Shown here: positions 51,320 to 59,283 of the stretch, one piece after another
How the letters are laid out: every line of letters begins with the position of its first letter
Numbering within the stretch: the stretch's first letter is position 1
Assembly: GCF_009796285.1 (NCBI RefSeq)
Contig: NZ_CP047020.1
Coordinates: 2,170,001 to 2,234,000 of the forward strand
Direction: 5' to 3'
Source of the DNA: Streptomyces broussonetiae
GTDB lineage: Bacteria > Actinomycetota > Actinomycetes > Streptomycetales > Streptomycetaceae
Length of the DNA stretch: 64,000 nucleotides
The notes under the pieces: model-generated
Database searches by the model: none
What the model was told of the DNA's origin: nothing
The model's input: only the letters and a program-made list of their open reading frames with translations
Made by a program: the position numbers and the translations under genes

Positions 51320-52468
51320 CCCGAAGCGCGCCCGCAGTCCCGTCGTGCGCTCGTCCGCCGCGACCGCGGCGGCGCCGGCCGTCACCGTCTCGTAGACCGA
51401 GAGGATGTCCGCGCCGACCGTCGACCAGTCGAACCGCCGGACATGGGCGCTGCCGCGCTCGCTCAGCTCGGCACGGCGCTCGGGGTCCGCCAGGAGCCGC
51501 AGGGCCGCTTCGGCGAGCGCGTCGGCGTCCTCGTTGACGAAGACCTCGCCCGCCTCGCCCTGGTCGAGGACCTGCACGAAGGCGTCCAGGTCGGAGGCGA
51601 GCACGGGCGCGCCCGCCGACATCGCCTCGACCAGGATGATGCCGAAGCTCTCGCCGCCGGTGTTGGGCGCGACGTACACGTCGACACTGCGCAGGAAGCG
51701 CGCCTTGTCCTCGTCACTGATCATGCCCAGGAACTCCACGCGCGCGCGCAGCTCCTTCGGCAGCTCCTCGACGGCGGCCTCCTCGTCGCCGCGGCCGGCG
51801 ACCAGAAGGCGGGTCTGCGGACGGGCGGCAAGGATCTTCGGCAGGGCCCGCATCAGCACGGGCAGGCCCTTGCGGGGCTCGTCGATACGGCCGATGAAAC
51901 CGATCGTGTCGCCCTGCCACTCCGGCTTCGGCCCGGCCTTGGCGAAGAAGTCCACGTCGACGCCGTTGGGGATGACCACCGCGTCCCCGCCCAGGTGCTC
52001 GACCAGGGTGCGGCGGGCGTACTCGCTGACCGCGATCCGCGCGCTGATCTTCTCCAGGGCGGCCTGGAGGATGGAGTACGCGGCGATCATCGCGCGCGAG
52101 CGCGGGTTGGAGGTGTGGAAGGTCGCCACGATGGGGCCCTGCGCCGCCCAGCAGGTCAGCAGGCCCAGCGAGGGCGAGGTCGGCTCGTGGATGTGGACCA
52201 CGTCGAAGTTGCCCTCGTGCAGCCAGCGTCGCACCCGCGCGGCCGACAGGAAGCCGAAGTTCAGCCGGGCCACCGAGCCGTTGTACGGCACCGGGACGGC
52301 CCGGCCGGCCGAGACGACGTACGGCGGCAGCGGGGTGTCGTCGTCGGCCGGGGCCAGCACGGACACCTCGTGGCCGAGCCGGACGAAGTACTCGGCGAGG
52401 TCGCGGATGTGGAACTGGACGCCCCCGGGCACGTCCCAGGAGTACGGGCAGACGATCCCGATTCTCAC
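51305..52468 (-). CDS. pimA: Phosphatidylinositol alpha-mannosyltransferase PimA-like (GT4)
   Basis: PimA transfers the first mannose from GDP-mannose to phosphatidylinositol at the inner membrane leaflet. The GT-B fold is supported by the N-terminal IGIVCPYSWDVPGGVQFHI, the FHTSNPRSRA loop with the active-site His, and the GT4 E-x7-E motif ESFGIILVE preceded by TGG. GTG at 52468 overlaps the acyltransferase stop (GTGA) and gives 387 aa; an upstream start at 52504 would overlap far more. It is downstream of pgsA and the acyltransferase, as in mycobacteria. Confidence 0.93.
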   Translation of the reverse strand: MRIGIVCPYSWDVPGGVQFHIRDLAEYFVRLGHEVSVLAPADDDTPLPPYVVSAGRAVPVPYNGSVARLNFGFLSAARVRRWLHEGNFDVVHIHEPTSPSLGLLTCWAAQGPIVATFHTSNPRSRAMIAAYSILQAALEKISARIAVSEYARRTLVEHLGGDAVVIPNGVDVDFFAKAGPKPEWQGDTIGFIGRIDEPRKGLPVLMRALPKILAARPQTRLLVAGRGDEEAAVEELPKELRARVEFLGMISDEDKARFLRSVDVYVAPNTGGESFGIILVEAMSAGAPVLASDLDAFVQVLDQGEAGEVFVNEDADALAEAALRLLADPERRAELSERGSAHVRRFDWSTVGADILSVYETVTAGAAAVAADERTTGLRARFGLARD

Positions 52469-53373
52469 GACGGCCCCTTCGCCGGGTCGAGGTCGGCGAG
52501 CCACAAGCGCTGGAGCATGTGCCAGTCCTCCGGATGGCCGGCGATCCCGGTGGCGAAGGCGTCGGCCAGCGCCTGTGTCATCACAGACGTCTTCTCCGCG
52601 CGCGTGCCTGTCCCGGGTACCTCTACCGGGGGATGCACCTGCCCCTGCATGACAGGCGAGTCGTCGTACCAGAGGGTGACCGGCAGCAGCAGCGCGCCGG
52701 TCTGCTGGGCGAGCAGGGCCGGGCCCGCGGGCATCCGGGTCCGCTCGCCGAAGAAGTCGACCTCGACACCGGAAGCGGACAGGTCCCGGTCGGCGACCAG
52801 GCAGACCAGGCCGCCGTCGCGCAGCCGCCGGGCCAGAGTGCCGAAGGCGGAGCCGCCGCTGTGCGGCAGGACCTCCATGCCGAGGCCCTCGCGGTAGGCG
52901 ACGAAGCGGTCGTAGAGCGTCTCGGGCTTCAGCCGCTCCGCTACCGTCGTGAACGGCGTCTGCAGTTTGGTGGTGACCCAGGCGCCGGCCAGGTCGTAGT
53001 TGGCCATGTGCGGCAGGGCGAGGACCACTCCCTGGCCGGAGGCGAGCCCGTCGGTCAGGTAGTGGATGTCCTTGGGGTCGAACCCGGTCTGCACGCGCTC
53101 GCGGCTCCAGGTCGGCAGCCTGAACGACTCCATCCAGTAGCGCAGATACGAGCGCATGCCCGCGCGGGACAGCTCGGCAAGGCGTTCGGGGGTGGCGCCC
53201 GGCACCACGCGCGCGTAGTTGGACTCGAGGCGCTTGACGCCCTTGCCGCGCTGCTTCCAGGCGAGATCGGCGATCGTACGGCCGAGCCGGACCGCGGCCG
53301 GTTCGGGGAGCTTCTTGACGGTGCTCCAGCCGAGGCCGTACAGGGCGTCGCTGAGCCGGTCGGCGGTGCTCAC
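52465..53373 (-). CDS. PIM/lipid A-type acyltransferase (PatA-like)
   Basis: This enzyme probably acylates the mannose of phosphatidylinositol mannoside, like mycobacterial PatA. It belongs to the LpxL/HtrB acyltransferase family with the HX4D motif in LPHMANYDLAG, and also VADRDLSASGVEVDFFG and MPAGPALLAQQTGA. Length is 302 aa. The GTG start at 53373 overlaps the pgsA stop (GTGA); pimA overlaps the 3' end. The 680-codon open frame upstream is a shadow of pgsA. Confidence 0.92.
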   Translation of the reverse strand: MSTADRLSDALYGLGWSTVKKLPEPAAVRLGRTIADLAWKQRGKGVKRLESNYARVVPGATPERLAELSRAGMRSYLRYWMESFRLPTWSRERVQTGFDPKDIHYLTDGLASGQGVVLALPHMANYDLAGAWVTTKLQTPFTTVAERLKPETLYDRFVAYREGLGMEVLPHSGGSAFGTLARRLRDGGLVCLVADRDLSASGVEVDFFGERTRMPAGPALLAQQTGALLLPVTLWYDDSPVMQGQVHPPVEVPGTGTRAEKTSVMTQALADAFATGIAGHPEDWHMLQRLWLADLDPAKGPS

Positions 53374-54038
53374 TTCGCTGCCTCGCTGCTGCTGTGCCGA
53401 GCCGCCGCCGCCTCCGCCTCGGCGGATTCGCGGCGGACGGTGACGACCCGCTGGACCAGCGTGACGAGACTGCCCGCGGCGACGATCCACAAAGCGACCG
53501 GCAGCAGCCACTGGATGCCCGGCACGCCGAACTTGTGCAGGCCTGCGAGACCGGCCGCGACCAGCGAGATCACCAGCCGCTCGGCACGCTCGACCAGCCC
53601 GTTGACGGCGACCGGCAGCCCGATCGACTCCCCGCGCGCCTTGGTGTACGACACCACCTGGCCGCTGGCCAGACAGAAGATCGAGACCGCGCACAGGACG
53701 TTGTTGTTCCCGTTGCCCGCGTACCAGAGCGCGAAGCCGCCGAAGATCGCGCCGTCGGCGACCCGGTCGAGGGTGGAGTCCAGGAAGGCGCCCCAGCGGC
53801 TGGAGCGGCCCAGCTGACGGGCCATGTTGCCGTCGACCAGGTCGGAGAAGACGAACAGCGTGATGACGACCGTGCCCCAGAAGAACTCGCCCCGGGGGTA
53901 GAAGACCAGTGCGCCCGCCACCACACCGGCGGTGCCGATGAGCGTGACCGTGTCGGGGCTCACCCCCCGCCGGATGAGAAACGCGGCGAACGGTGTGAGG
54001 ACACGCGTGAAGAATGCACGCGCGTACTTGTTCAGCAT
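53370..54038 (-). CDS. pgsA: Phosphatidylinositol phosphate synthase (CDP-alcohol phosphatidyltransferase)
   Basis: This membrane enzyme makes phosphatidylinositol phosphate from CDP-diacylglycerol and inositol phosphate, the base lipid for PIMs. The full CDP-alcohol signature D-x2-DG-x2-AR-x8-G-x3-D-x3-D is visible starting SDLVDGNMARQL and ending LDSTLDRVAD. About six membrane helices. ATG at 54038 with GGAAGG gives 222 aa. It opens the pgsA-acyltransferase-pimA unit. Known family knowledge rather than sequence alone supports the inositol substrate. Confidence 0.93.
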   Translation of the reverse strand: MLNKYARAFFTRVLTPFAAFLIRRGVSPDTVTLIGTAGVVAGALVFYPRGEFFWGTVVITLFVFSDLVDGNMARQLGRSSRWGAFLDSTLDRVADGAIFGGFALWYAGNGNNNVLCAVSIFCLASGQVVSYTKARGESIGLPVAVNGLVERAERLVISLVAAGLAGLHKFGVPGIQWLLPVALWIVAAGSLVTLVQRVVTVRRESAEAEAAAARHSSSEAAK

Positions 54039-54322
54039 GGCCTTCCCGACGGTTGGTGGCGCCGCGGCCCAGGTGGCCTCCGGCTGGCCCATCGTAGCCA
54101 CGCGTGCGCGTGCGTGGCGGGCGGGCACCCGGACCCCATGGCGCGAACCGGTGTGCGCCGCCGCGCGCGGGGCATGCGTGGCGCGATCGGGTCCTTCGTA
54201 TGGACGCGGCATGACGGGAGTGGAAAGCTCGAATAACCGCGGGCGTCGCCGGAGCCGCCGCAGCACGCGGATCCCGCGTGTCCGCGCCCACAGTGACCTC
54301 ACCGTGCACGGGAGGCAGGATC

Positions 54323-56521
54323 ATGGGCGACAAGACACAGACACACCCTGGGGCCGCCGGCAGGGCTATTGAGGCCGACCAGCCTGCGTCCGTACGGAAC
54401 GTGGTGCTGGTCGGCCACTCCGGTTCGGGCAAGACCACCTTGGTGGAGGCCCTCGCGCTGACCGCGGGGGCGCTGAACCGGGCGGGCCGCGTCGAGGACG
54501 GCGGCACCGTCTCGGACTACGACGAGATCGAGCACCGGCAGCAGCGCTCCGTACAGCTCTCCCTGGCGCCGGTCGAATGGAACGGCATCAAGATCAACCT
54601 CCTCGACACCCCGGGGTACGCCGACTTCGTCGGGGAGCTGAGGGCCGGTCTGCGGGCAGCGGACGCGGCCCTCTTCGTCGTCTCGGCCTCCGACGGGGTG
54701 GACGGCTCGACCCGGATGGTCTGGGAGGAGTGCGCGGCCGTCGGCATGCCCCGCGCGATCGTGATCACACACCTGGAGGCCGCGCGCTCGGACTTCGAGG
54801 AGATGACCCGGACCTGTGCGGAGGCCTTCGGCGGGGACGATCCCGACGCCGTGCTCCCGCTGTACCTGCCGCTGCGCGGCCCGGAGGGACCCGACGGCCA
54901 CGCGCCCGTGACCGGGCTGGTCGGCCTGCTGACACAGAAGCTGTTCGACTACTCGACCGGCGAGCGCAAGGAGTCCGAACCGGGCGCCGACCAGCTGCCG
55001 GACATCGAGGAGGCCCGCAACCGGCTCATCGAGGGGATCATCGCCGAGAGCGAGGACGAGACCCTGATGGACCGCTATCTCGGCGGTGAGCAGGTCGACG
55101 TCAAGACGCTGATCGAGGACCTGGAGCGGGCTGTGGCCCGCGGCTCGTTCCACCCCGTCCTGGCGGCCGCCCCCGCCGCCGACGGCGCCAAACAGGGGCT
55201 CGGCACGGTCGAGCTGCTGGAACTGGTCACCGGCGGCTACCCGACCCCGTTCGAGCACGCGCTGCCCGAGGTGAGCACCGTCGACGGCAAGCGGCGCGAG
55301 CTGAAGCCCTGCGACACCGACGGCCCGCTGGTCGCCGAGGTCGTCAAGACCTCCTCCGACCCCTACGTCGGCCGGGTGTCCCTGGTCCGCATCTTCTCCG
55401 GCACCCTGCGCCTCGACCAGACGGTGCACGTCTCCGGACACGGGCTGGCCGACCGCGGGCACGAGGACCACGACGTCGACGAGAAGGTCGGCGCCCTGTC
55501 CATGCCCTTCGGCAAGCAGCAGCGCCCGGTGACGCACGCCGTCGCGGGCGATCTGGTGTGCGTGGCCAAGCTGGGCCGCGCCGAGACCGGGGACACGCTC
55601 TCCGCGAAGGACGACCCGCTGCTGATGGAGCCCTGGCGGATGCCCGACCCGCTGCTGCCGCTCGCCATCCAGGCGCACAGCAAGGCCGACGAGGACAAGC
55701 TCTCGCAGGGCCTTTCCCGGCTGGTCGCCGAGGACCCGACGATGCGTCTGGAGCAGAACCAGGACACCCACCAGGTGGTCCTGTGGTGCCTGGGCGAGGC
55801 CCACGCCGACGTCGCCCTGGAACGGCTGCGCAGCCGCTACGGCGTCCAGGTCGACGTCGTCCCGCACAAGGTCTCCCTCCGGGAGACGTTCGCGCACAAG
55901 GCGTCCGGGCGCGGCCGGCATGTGAAGCAGTCCGGCGGTCACGGGCAGTACGCCATCTGCGAGATCGAGGTGGAGCCGCTGCCGGGCGGCTCGGGCATCG
56001 AGTTCGTGGACAAGGTGGTCGGCGGTGCCGTACCCCGGCAGTTCATCCCCTCCGTCGAGAAGGGCGTACGGGCGCAGGCCGCCAAGGGTGTCGCCGCCGG
56101 GTATCCGCTGGTGGACGTGCGGATCACGCTGCTGGACGGCAAGGCGCACTCGGTGGACTCCTCCGACGCCGCCTTCCAGACCGCGGGCGCGCTGGCGCTG
56201 CGCGAGGCCGCGGCGGAGGCGCGGATCCATCTGCTGGAGCCGGTCGCCGAGGTGTCGGTGCTGGTCGGCGACGACTACGTGGGCGCGGTGATGAGCGATC
56301 TGTCGAGCCGGCGCGGCCGGGTGCTCGGCACCGAACAGGTGGGCGCCGGGCGAACCCTGATCCGGGCCGAGGTGCCCGAGTTCGAGATCGGCCGGTACGC
56401 CGTCGACCTGCGGTCGCTGTCGCACGGCACGGCCCGCTTCGACCGGAGCTACGCCCGGCACGAGCCGATGCCGGTACAGATCGCCGAACGGATCCGCGAA
56501 CAGGCGGGCGAGACGGCCTAG
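54323..56521 (+). CDS. EF-G-like translational GTPase paralog
   Basis: A five-domain EF-G-type protein of 732 aa, of the EF-G-2/FusA2-like group rather than canonical EF-G. G1 is GHSGSGKTT (31-39) instead of the AHIDAGKTT form, and G3 is DTPGYADF. The G4 guanine-specificity motif, normally NKxD, reads THLE (149-152). Domains IV and V are complete (HVKQSGGHGQYA; FEIGRYAVDLRSLSHG). ATG at 54323 has GGAGG seven bases upstream. Role unknown; it is divergent from pgsA. Confidence 0.9.
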   Translation: MGDKTQTHPGAAGRAIEADQPASVRNVVLVGHSGSGKTTLVEALALTAGALNRAGRVEDGGTVSDYDEIEHRQQRSVQLSLAPVEWNGIKINLLDTPGYADFVGELRAGLRAADAALFVVSASDGVDGSTRMVWEECAAVGMPRAIVITHLEAARSDFEEMTRTCAEAFGGDDPDAVLPLYLPLRGPEGPDGHAPVTGLVGLLTQKLFDYSTGERKESEPGADQLPDIEEARNRLIEGIIAESEDETLMDRYLGGEQVDVKTLIEDLERAVARGSFHPVLAAAPAADGAKQGLGTVELLELVTGGYPTPFEHALPEVSTVDGKRRELKPCDTDGPLVAEVVKTSSDPYVGRVSLVRIFSGTLRLDQTVHVSGHGLADRGHEDHDVDEKVGALSMPFGKQQRPVTHAVAGDLVCVAKLGRAETGDTLSAKDDPLLMEPWRMPDPLLPLAIQAHSKADEDKLSQGLSRLVAEDPTMRLEQNQDTHQVVLWCLGEAHADVALERLRSRYGVQVDVVPHKVSLRETFAHKASGRGRHVKQSGGHGQYAICEIEVEPLPGGSGIEFVDKVVGGAVPRQFIPSVEKGVRAQAAKGVAAGYPLVDVRITLLDGKAHSVDSSDAAFQTAGALALREAAAEARIHLLEPVAEVSVLVGDDYVGAVMSDLSSRRGRVLGTEQVGAGRTLIRAEVPEFEIGRYAVDLRSLSHGTARFDRSYARHEPMPVQIAERIREQAGETA

Positions 56522-56540
56522 TTCACGGTGCGTCGCGGGC

Positions 56541-56576
56541 CCGGTGGGCGGGCGGCTTCGGCCGTCCGCCCACCGG
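56541..56576 (+). terminator. Terminator of the EF-G-like gene
   Basis: A 16-bp stem (56541-56556 with 56561-56576, one G-T pair) is closed by a TTCG tetraloop, 19 bases after the stop. Confidence 0.92.
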
Positions 56577-56732
56577 TTGTCGGTGGCGGCGGATACGCTG
56601 ATCACGTGATCGCGTCGTGCCACAACCGTCCGGTGGTGGTACGGCTCTTCGGCGCGATGGCCTGTTCAACAGGTGTGCGGGGCAGGGAAGTCGGGAAGGC
56701 CGCAGAAGCGACACGGCGGCGAGGGGGCGGGA

Positions 56733-58379
56733 ATGTCGATTGGTACGGAGTGGGACGGGCCCCAGGTGCCTGTCTCCGGCGACGCGAGTCATGCGGCGAC
56801 CTCCGCGCTGGCCTCCGCGGCGTACCGGGACAGCGCGATGGACGACATCAAGAAGGCCGACAACGAATGGCACCAGTCGACGGTCAAGGGCGGCCGGATC
56901 GCACTGCTGAAGCCGAATCTCGGTGAGGCGTTCTCGCGGGCCGTGGTGGCCCGGATGCTCGCTCCCGGGCGCAAGCCGCTCATCCAGTCCTTCGGATCCG
57001 AGCCGCAGTTCGTCGTGGAGCACTGCCTCGCGGCCAACAACATCCGCCGGGAGCGCGACAACCGCCTGACGGCCGTCACGGCCCTGTGCGGGGTGCTCTT
57101 CCTGCCCGGGCTGATCGTCTGGCTGCTCGTCTTCCAGCTGCGTACGTACATCGCCAAGCGCGACGACAGGCGGGCCGGGTCGCTGGCCACGGCCCTGCTC
57201 CTCGCCGTCGGCGTGCTCGCCGTGCTGTTCCTGGTCAAGATGCCGTTCGCCGGCTTCTGGGGCTGGTACGCGCGCCTGGCGGTCATCCTGCCCGTCGTCG
57301 GCTGGTTCTGGGCGAAGCGGATCTGCGAGGCCGCCGCCAAGGACCTGCGGGGCCGCTGGGACGGTCTGCTCTCGGGCACCAGCGTCGGTGCCAAGGTCCC
57401 CGAGGCGGTGCCGCGCGGCCCCAACCAGACCGCCGCCGAGGAGCTGCGCCAGTCGCTGGCCCGGCTCAGCGCCGAGCAGCAGTCCAACTCGGTCTTCTAC
57501 GCCGGCCCCAAGGGCATACTCGGCATGGGCACCCGCTGGGGCGCCTGGCAGCTCGCCGAGGACCTGATGCCGGCCGACCCGACCCGGGAGATCCACCCCT
57601 TCCGCAGCTGGGACGTCATACGGGCGATCCACGACCAGCTGAGCCTGCTGGAGCGCGGCCCGCTGAACACCGGCGGCTTCCCCAAGCCGTCGATCAAGCA
57701 CTGGATCGTCACGCCGATCGGCGAGAAGGCCTCGGCGGTCTCCCGGCCCGAGGGCACGGACGTCGAGGCGTTCCAGGTCAAGCCGCACGCGATACAGGAC
57801 ATCTGCAACAAGCAGCAGTTCGGCAGCGGCGACCGGCACTACCTGGGCGTGCAGTGGACGCTCTGGGACGGCCAGCTCGTCATCACCATGCTGATCACGG
57901 TGACGGTGCTGCACCAGACACTGCGGATCGAGGTGACCGGGCACGCGCTGGGGCCGGTGAACCCGCTGTTCACATCCAAGCCGGAGGCGCCGACGAAGGA
58001 GGTCTCCAAGTCCCTCAAGCCCTGGGAGACCCGCACGATCAAGCTTCCGCTGGTCGGCACCGACGAGGTGGTACGGCTCGCCGCGCGCGCCCCGCTGACC
58101 TGGTACCCGCCGCTGCTCAACTGGCTCGGCGGCTCGCTCGCCCTGCCCGAGCCGTTCGGCCTCAGGCACGCCTGGGCCGACCAGCCGTGGCGGCACCGCT
58201 TCATGGCCGACGACGCGCTGCGCGCGGCCACTCCGGTGCTGCGGGTGGTGCACTCGGCCGCGATCCGGGTGCTGGAGGACAACGGCGTGAACACGGAGAA
58301 GTTCGGCGCCCGCTCGTCGTTCCTCAGCGGCAACGTGCAGGACCCGACACCACGCAAGGCCGACCTCTACGACGCGTGA
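56733..58379 (+). CDS. Multi-pass membrane protein of unknown function
   Basis: Not recognised beyond a Streptomyces-type conserved protein. The 548 residues begin with about 90 soluble residues, then three hydrophobic segments near 108-132, 148-168 and 178-195 (for example FLPGLIVWLLVFQL and LLLAVGVLAVLFLV), and a large soluble C-terminal domain of about 350 residues with mixed alpha/beta pattern. ATG at 56733 follows GAGGGGGCGGGA. A 12-bp palindrome (56600-56611) lies upstream. It is convergent with the HIT gene across a shared hairpin. Confidence 0.85.
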   Translation: MSIGTEWDGPQVPVSGDASHAATSALASAAYRDSAMDDIKKADNEWHQSTVKGGRIALLKPNLGEAFSRAVVARMLAPGRKPLIQSFGSEPQFVVEHCLAANNIRRERDNRLTAVTALCGVLFLPGLIVWLLVFQLRTYIAKRDDRRAGSLATALLLAVGVLAVLFLVKMPFAGFWGWYARLAVILPVVGWFWAKRICEAAAKDLRGRWDGLLSGTSVGAKVPEAVPRGPNQTAAEELRQSLARLSAEQQSNSVFYAGPKGILGMGTRWGAWQLAEDLMPADPTREIHPFRSWDVIRAIHDQLSLLERGPLNTGGFPKPSIKHWIVTPIGEKASAVSRPEGTDVEAFQVKPHAIQDICNKQQFGSGDRHYLGVQWTLWDGQLVITMLITVTVLHQTLRIEVTGHALGPVNPLFTSKPEAPTKEVSKSLKPWETRTIKLPLVGTDEVVRLAARAPLTWYPPLLNWLGGSLALPEPFGLRHAWADQPWRHRFMADDALRAATPVLRVVHSAAIRVLEDNGVNTEKFGARSSFLSGNVQDPTPRKADLYDA

Positions 58380-58381
58380 GC

Positions 58382-58403
58382 GGTGCCCTCGCCGGAGGGC
58401 GCC
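58382..58403. terminator. Hairpin between convergent genes
   Basis: GGTGCCCTC pairs with GAGGGCGCC (one T-G pair) around GCCG. It sits between the stops at 58379 and 58410 and can serve both strands. Confidence 0.65.
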
Positions 58404-58409
58404 CCGGGT

Positions 58410-58955
58410 CTACTCCGGCCAGGCCTCCGCCAGCATCTTCCGCGTGTCGGCCAGGAGCTGCGGCAGCACCCTCGTGTGGCCCACGACCGGCATGAAGTTC
58501 GTGTCTCCGCCCCAGCGCGGGACGATGTGCTGGTGCAGGTGGGCGGCGATGCCGGCGCCCGCGACCGTGCCCTGGTTCATGCCGATGTTGAAGCCGTGCG
58601 CGCCGGACGCGGTGCGCAGGGCCGTCATCGCCTGCTTGGTCAGCTCGGCCAGCTCGGCGGTCTCCGGCCCGGTCAGCTCAGTGTAGTCGGCCACGTGCCG
58701 GTACGGCACGGTCATCAGGTGGCCGCCGTTGTACGGATAGAGGTTGAGCACGGCGTACACATGCTCGCCGCGCCGGACGATCAGCCCGTCCTCGTCGGAC
58801 TTGGCCGGGATCGAGCAGAAGGGGCAGCCGTCGTCGGCCCCCGGGCCGGTCGGCTTGTTCTCACCCTGGATGTACGCCATCCGGTGGGGTGTCCACAGGC
58901 GCTGGAACGCGTCCTGCGTCCCCACTCCGATCTGCTGTTCCGGCTCACTCGTCAT
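58410..58955 (-). CDS. HIT family nucleotide hydrolase/transferase
   Basis: Histidine-triad protein acting on dinucleotide polyphosphates such as Ap4A. The triad HLHQHIV (HxHxH) is intact, and GCPFCSIPAKSDE gives a CxxC zinc site; GENKPTGPG and NLYPYNGGHLMTVPYRH are typical of the actinobacterial Ap4A phosphorylase-like group. Length is 181 aa from ATG 58955; an ATG at 58967 adds four residues. In mycobacteria the same gene sits between thrS and pgsA, as here. Confidence 0.93.
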   Translation of the reverse strand: MTSEPEQQIGVGTQDAFQRLWTPHRMAYIQGENKPTGPGADDGCPFCSIPAKSDEDGLIVRRGEHVYAVLNLYPYNGGHLMTVPYRHVADYTELTGPETAELAELTKQAMTALRTASGAHGFNIGMNQGTVAGAGIAAHLHQHIVPRWGGDTNFMPVVGHTRVLPQLLADTRKMLAEAWPE

Positions 58956-59034
58956 GCCATGCAGCATATGGCTTGGCTCGTTCCCGGCGTGTCGCCGGGG
59001 CGCCCGGAAGACGGTGTCCGGCCAAGCTTGGCCG

Positions 59035-59229
59035 GTGGACGACGACAGCCGGGCCGTGCGCTGGGAGCAGCGAACCGAGATCCCCCCCTCTTCGTGGCGG
59101 CGCCGGGCGATCGCGATCGGGTTGACGGCCGCCGGTCTCGCCCTGCTCGGCGCGGTGACGGGATCGTTCTCGTCCTGGCTGATGCGGACCTTCTCCCGGG
59201 AGGGCGGCGAAAGGCCCCCGGGGAGATGA
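59035..59229 (+). CDS. Small single-pass membrane protein
   Basis: A 64-codon frame from GTG 59035 with strong G/C bias at third positions. It encodes a polar N-terminus (VDDDSRAVRWEQRTEIPPSS), a basic WRRRA boundary, one membrane helix (IAIGLTAAGLALLGAVTGSF) and a charged tail. No clear ribosome site is present; a 14-bp palindrome, GGCCAAGCTTGGCC, immediately precedes the GTG, so it may be leaderless. Divergent from the HIT gene, convergent with thrS. Function unknown. Confidence 0.55.
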   Translation: MDDDSRAVRWEQRTEIPPSSWRRRAIAIGLTAAGLALLGAVTGSFSSWLMRTFSREGGERPPGR

Positions 59230-59242
59230 TCCCCGAGGGCCT
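59212..59242. terminator. Hairpin between the small membrane ORF and thrS
   Basis: AGGCCC and CGGGG pair with CCCCG and GGGCCT around one mismatch and a seven-base loop. It overlaps the small ORF stop and is 42 bases past the thrS stop. Confidence 0.7.
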
Positions 59243-59283
59243 GTGACGCGGACGCCGCGGACGCCGCCGACTTCGCGAACGGC

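Noticed and set aside
52465..54507. A 680-codon reading of the acyltransferase frame
   Set aside because: The extra 5' part overlaps pgsA out of frame; the GTG at 53373 with GTGA overlap gives the family length.
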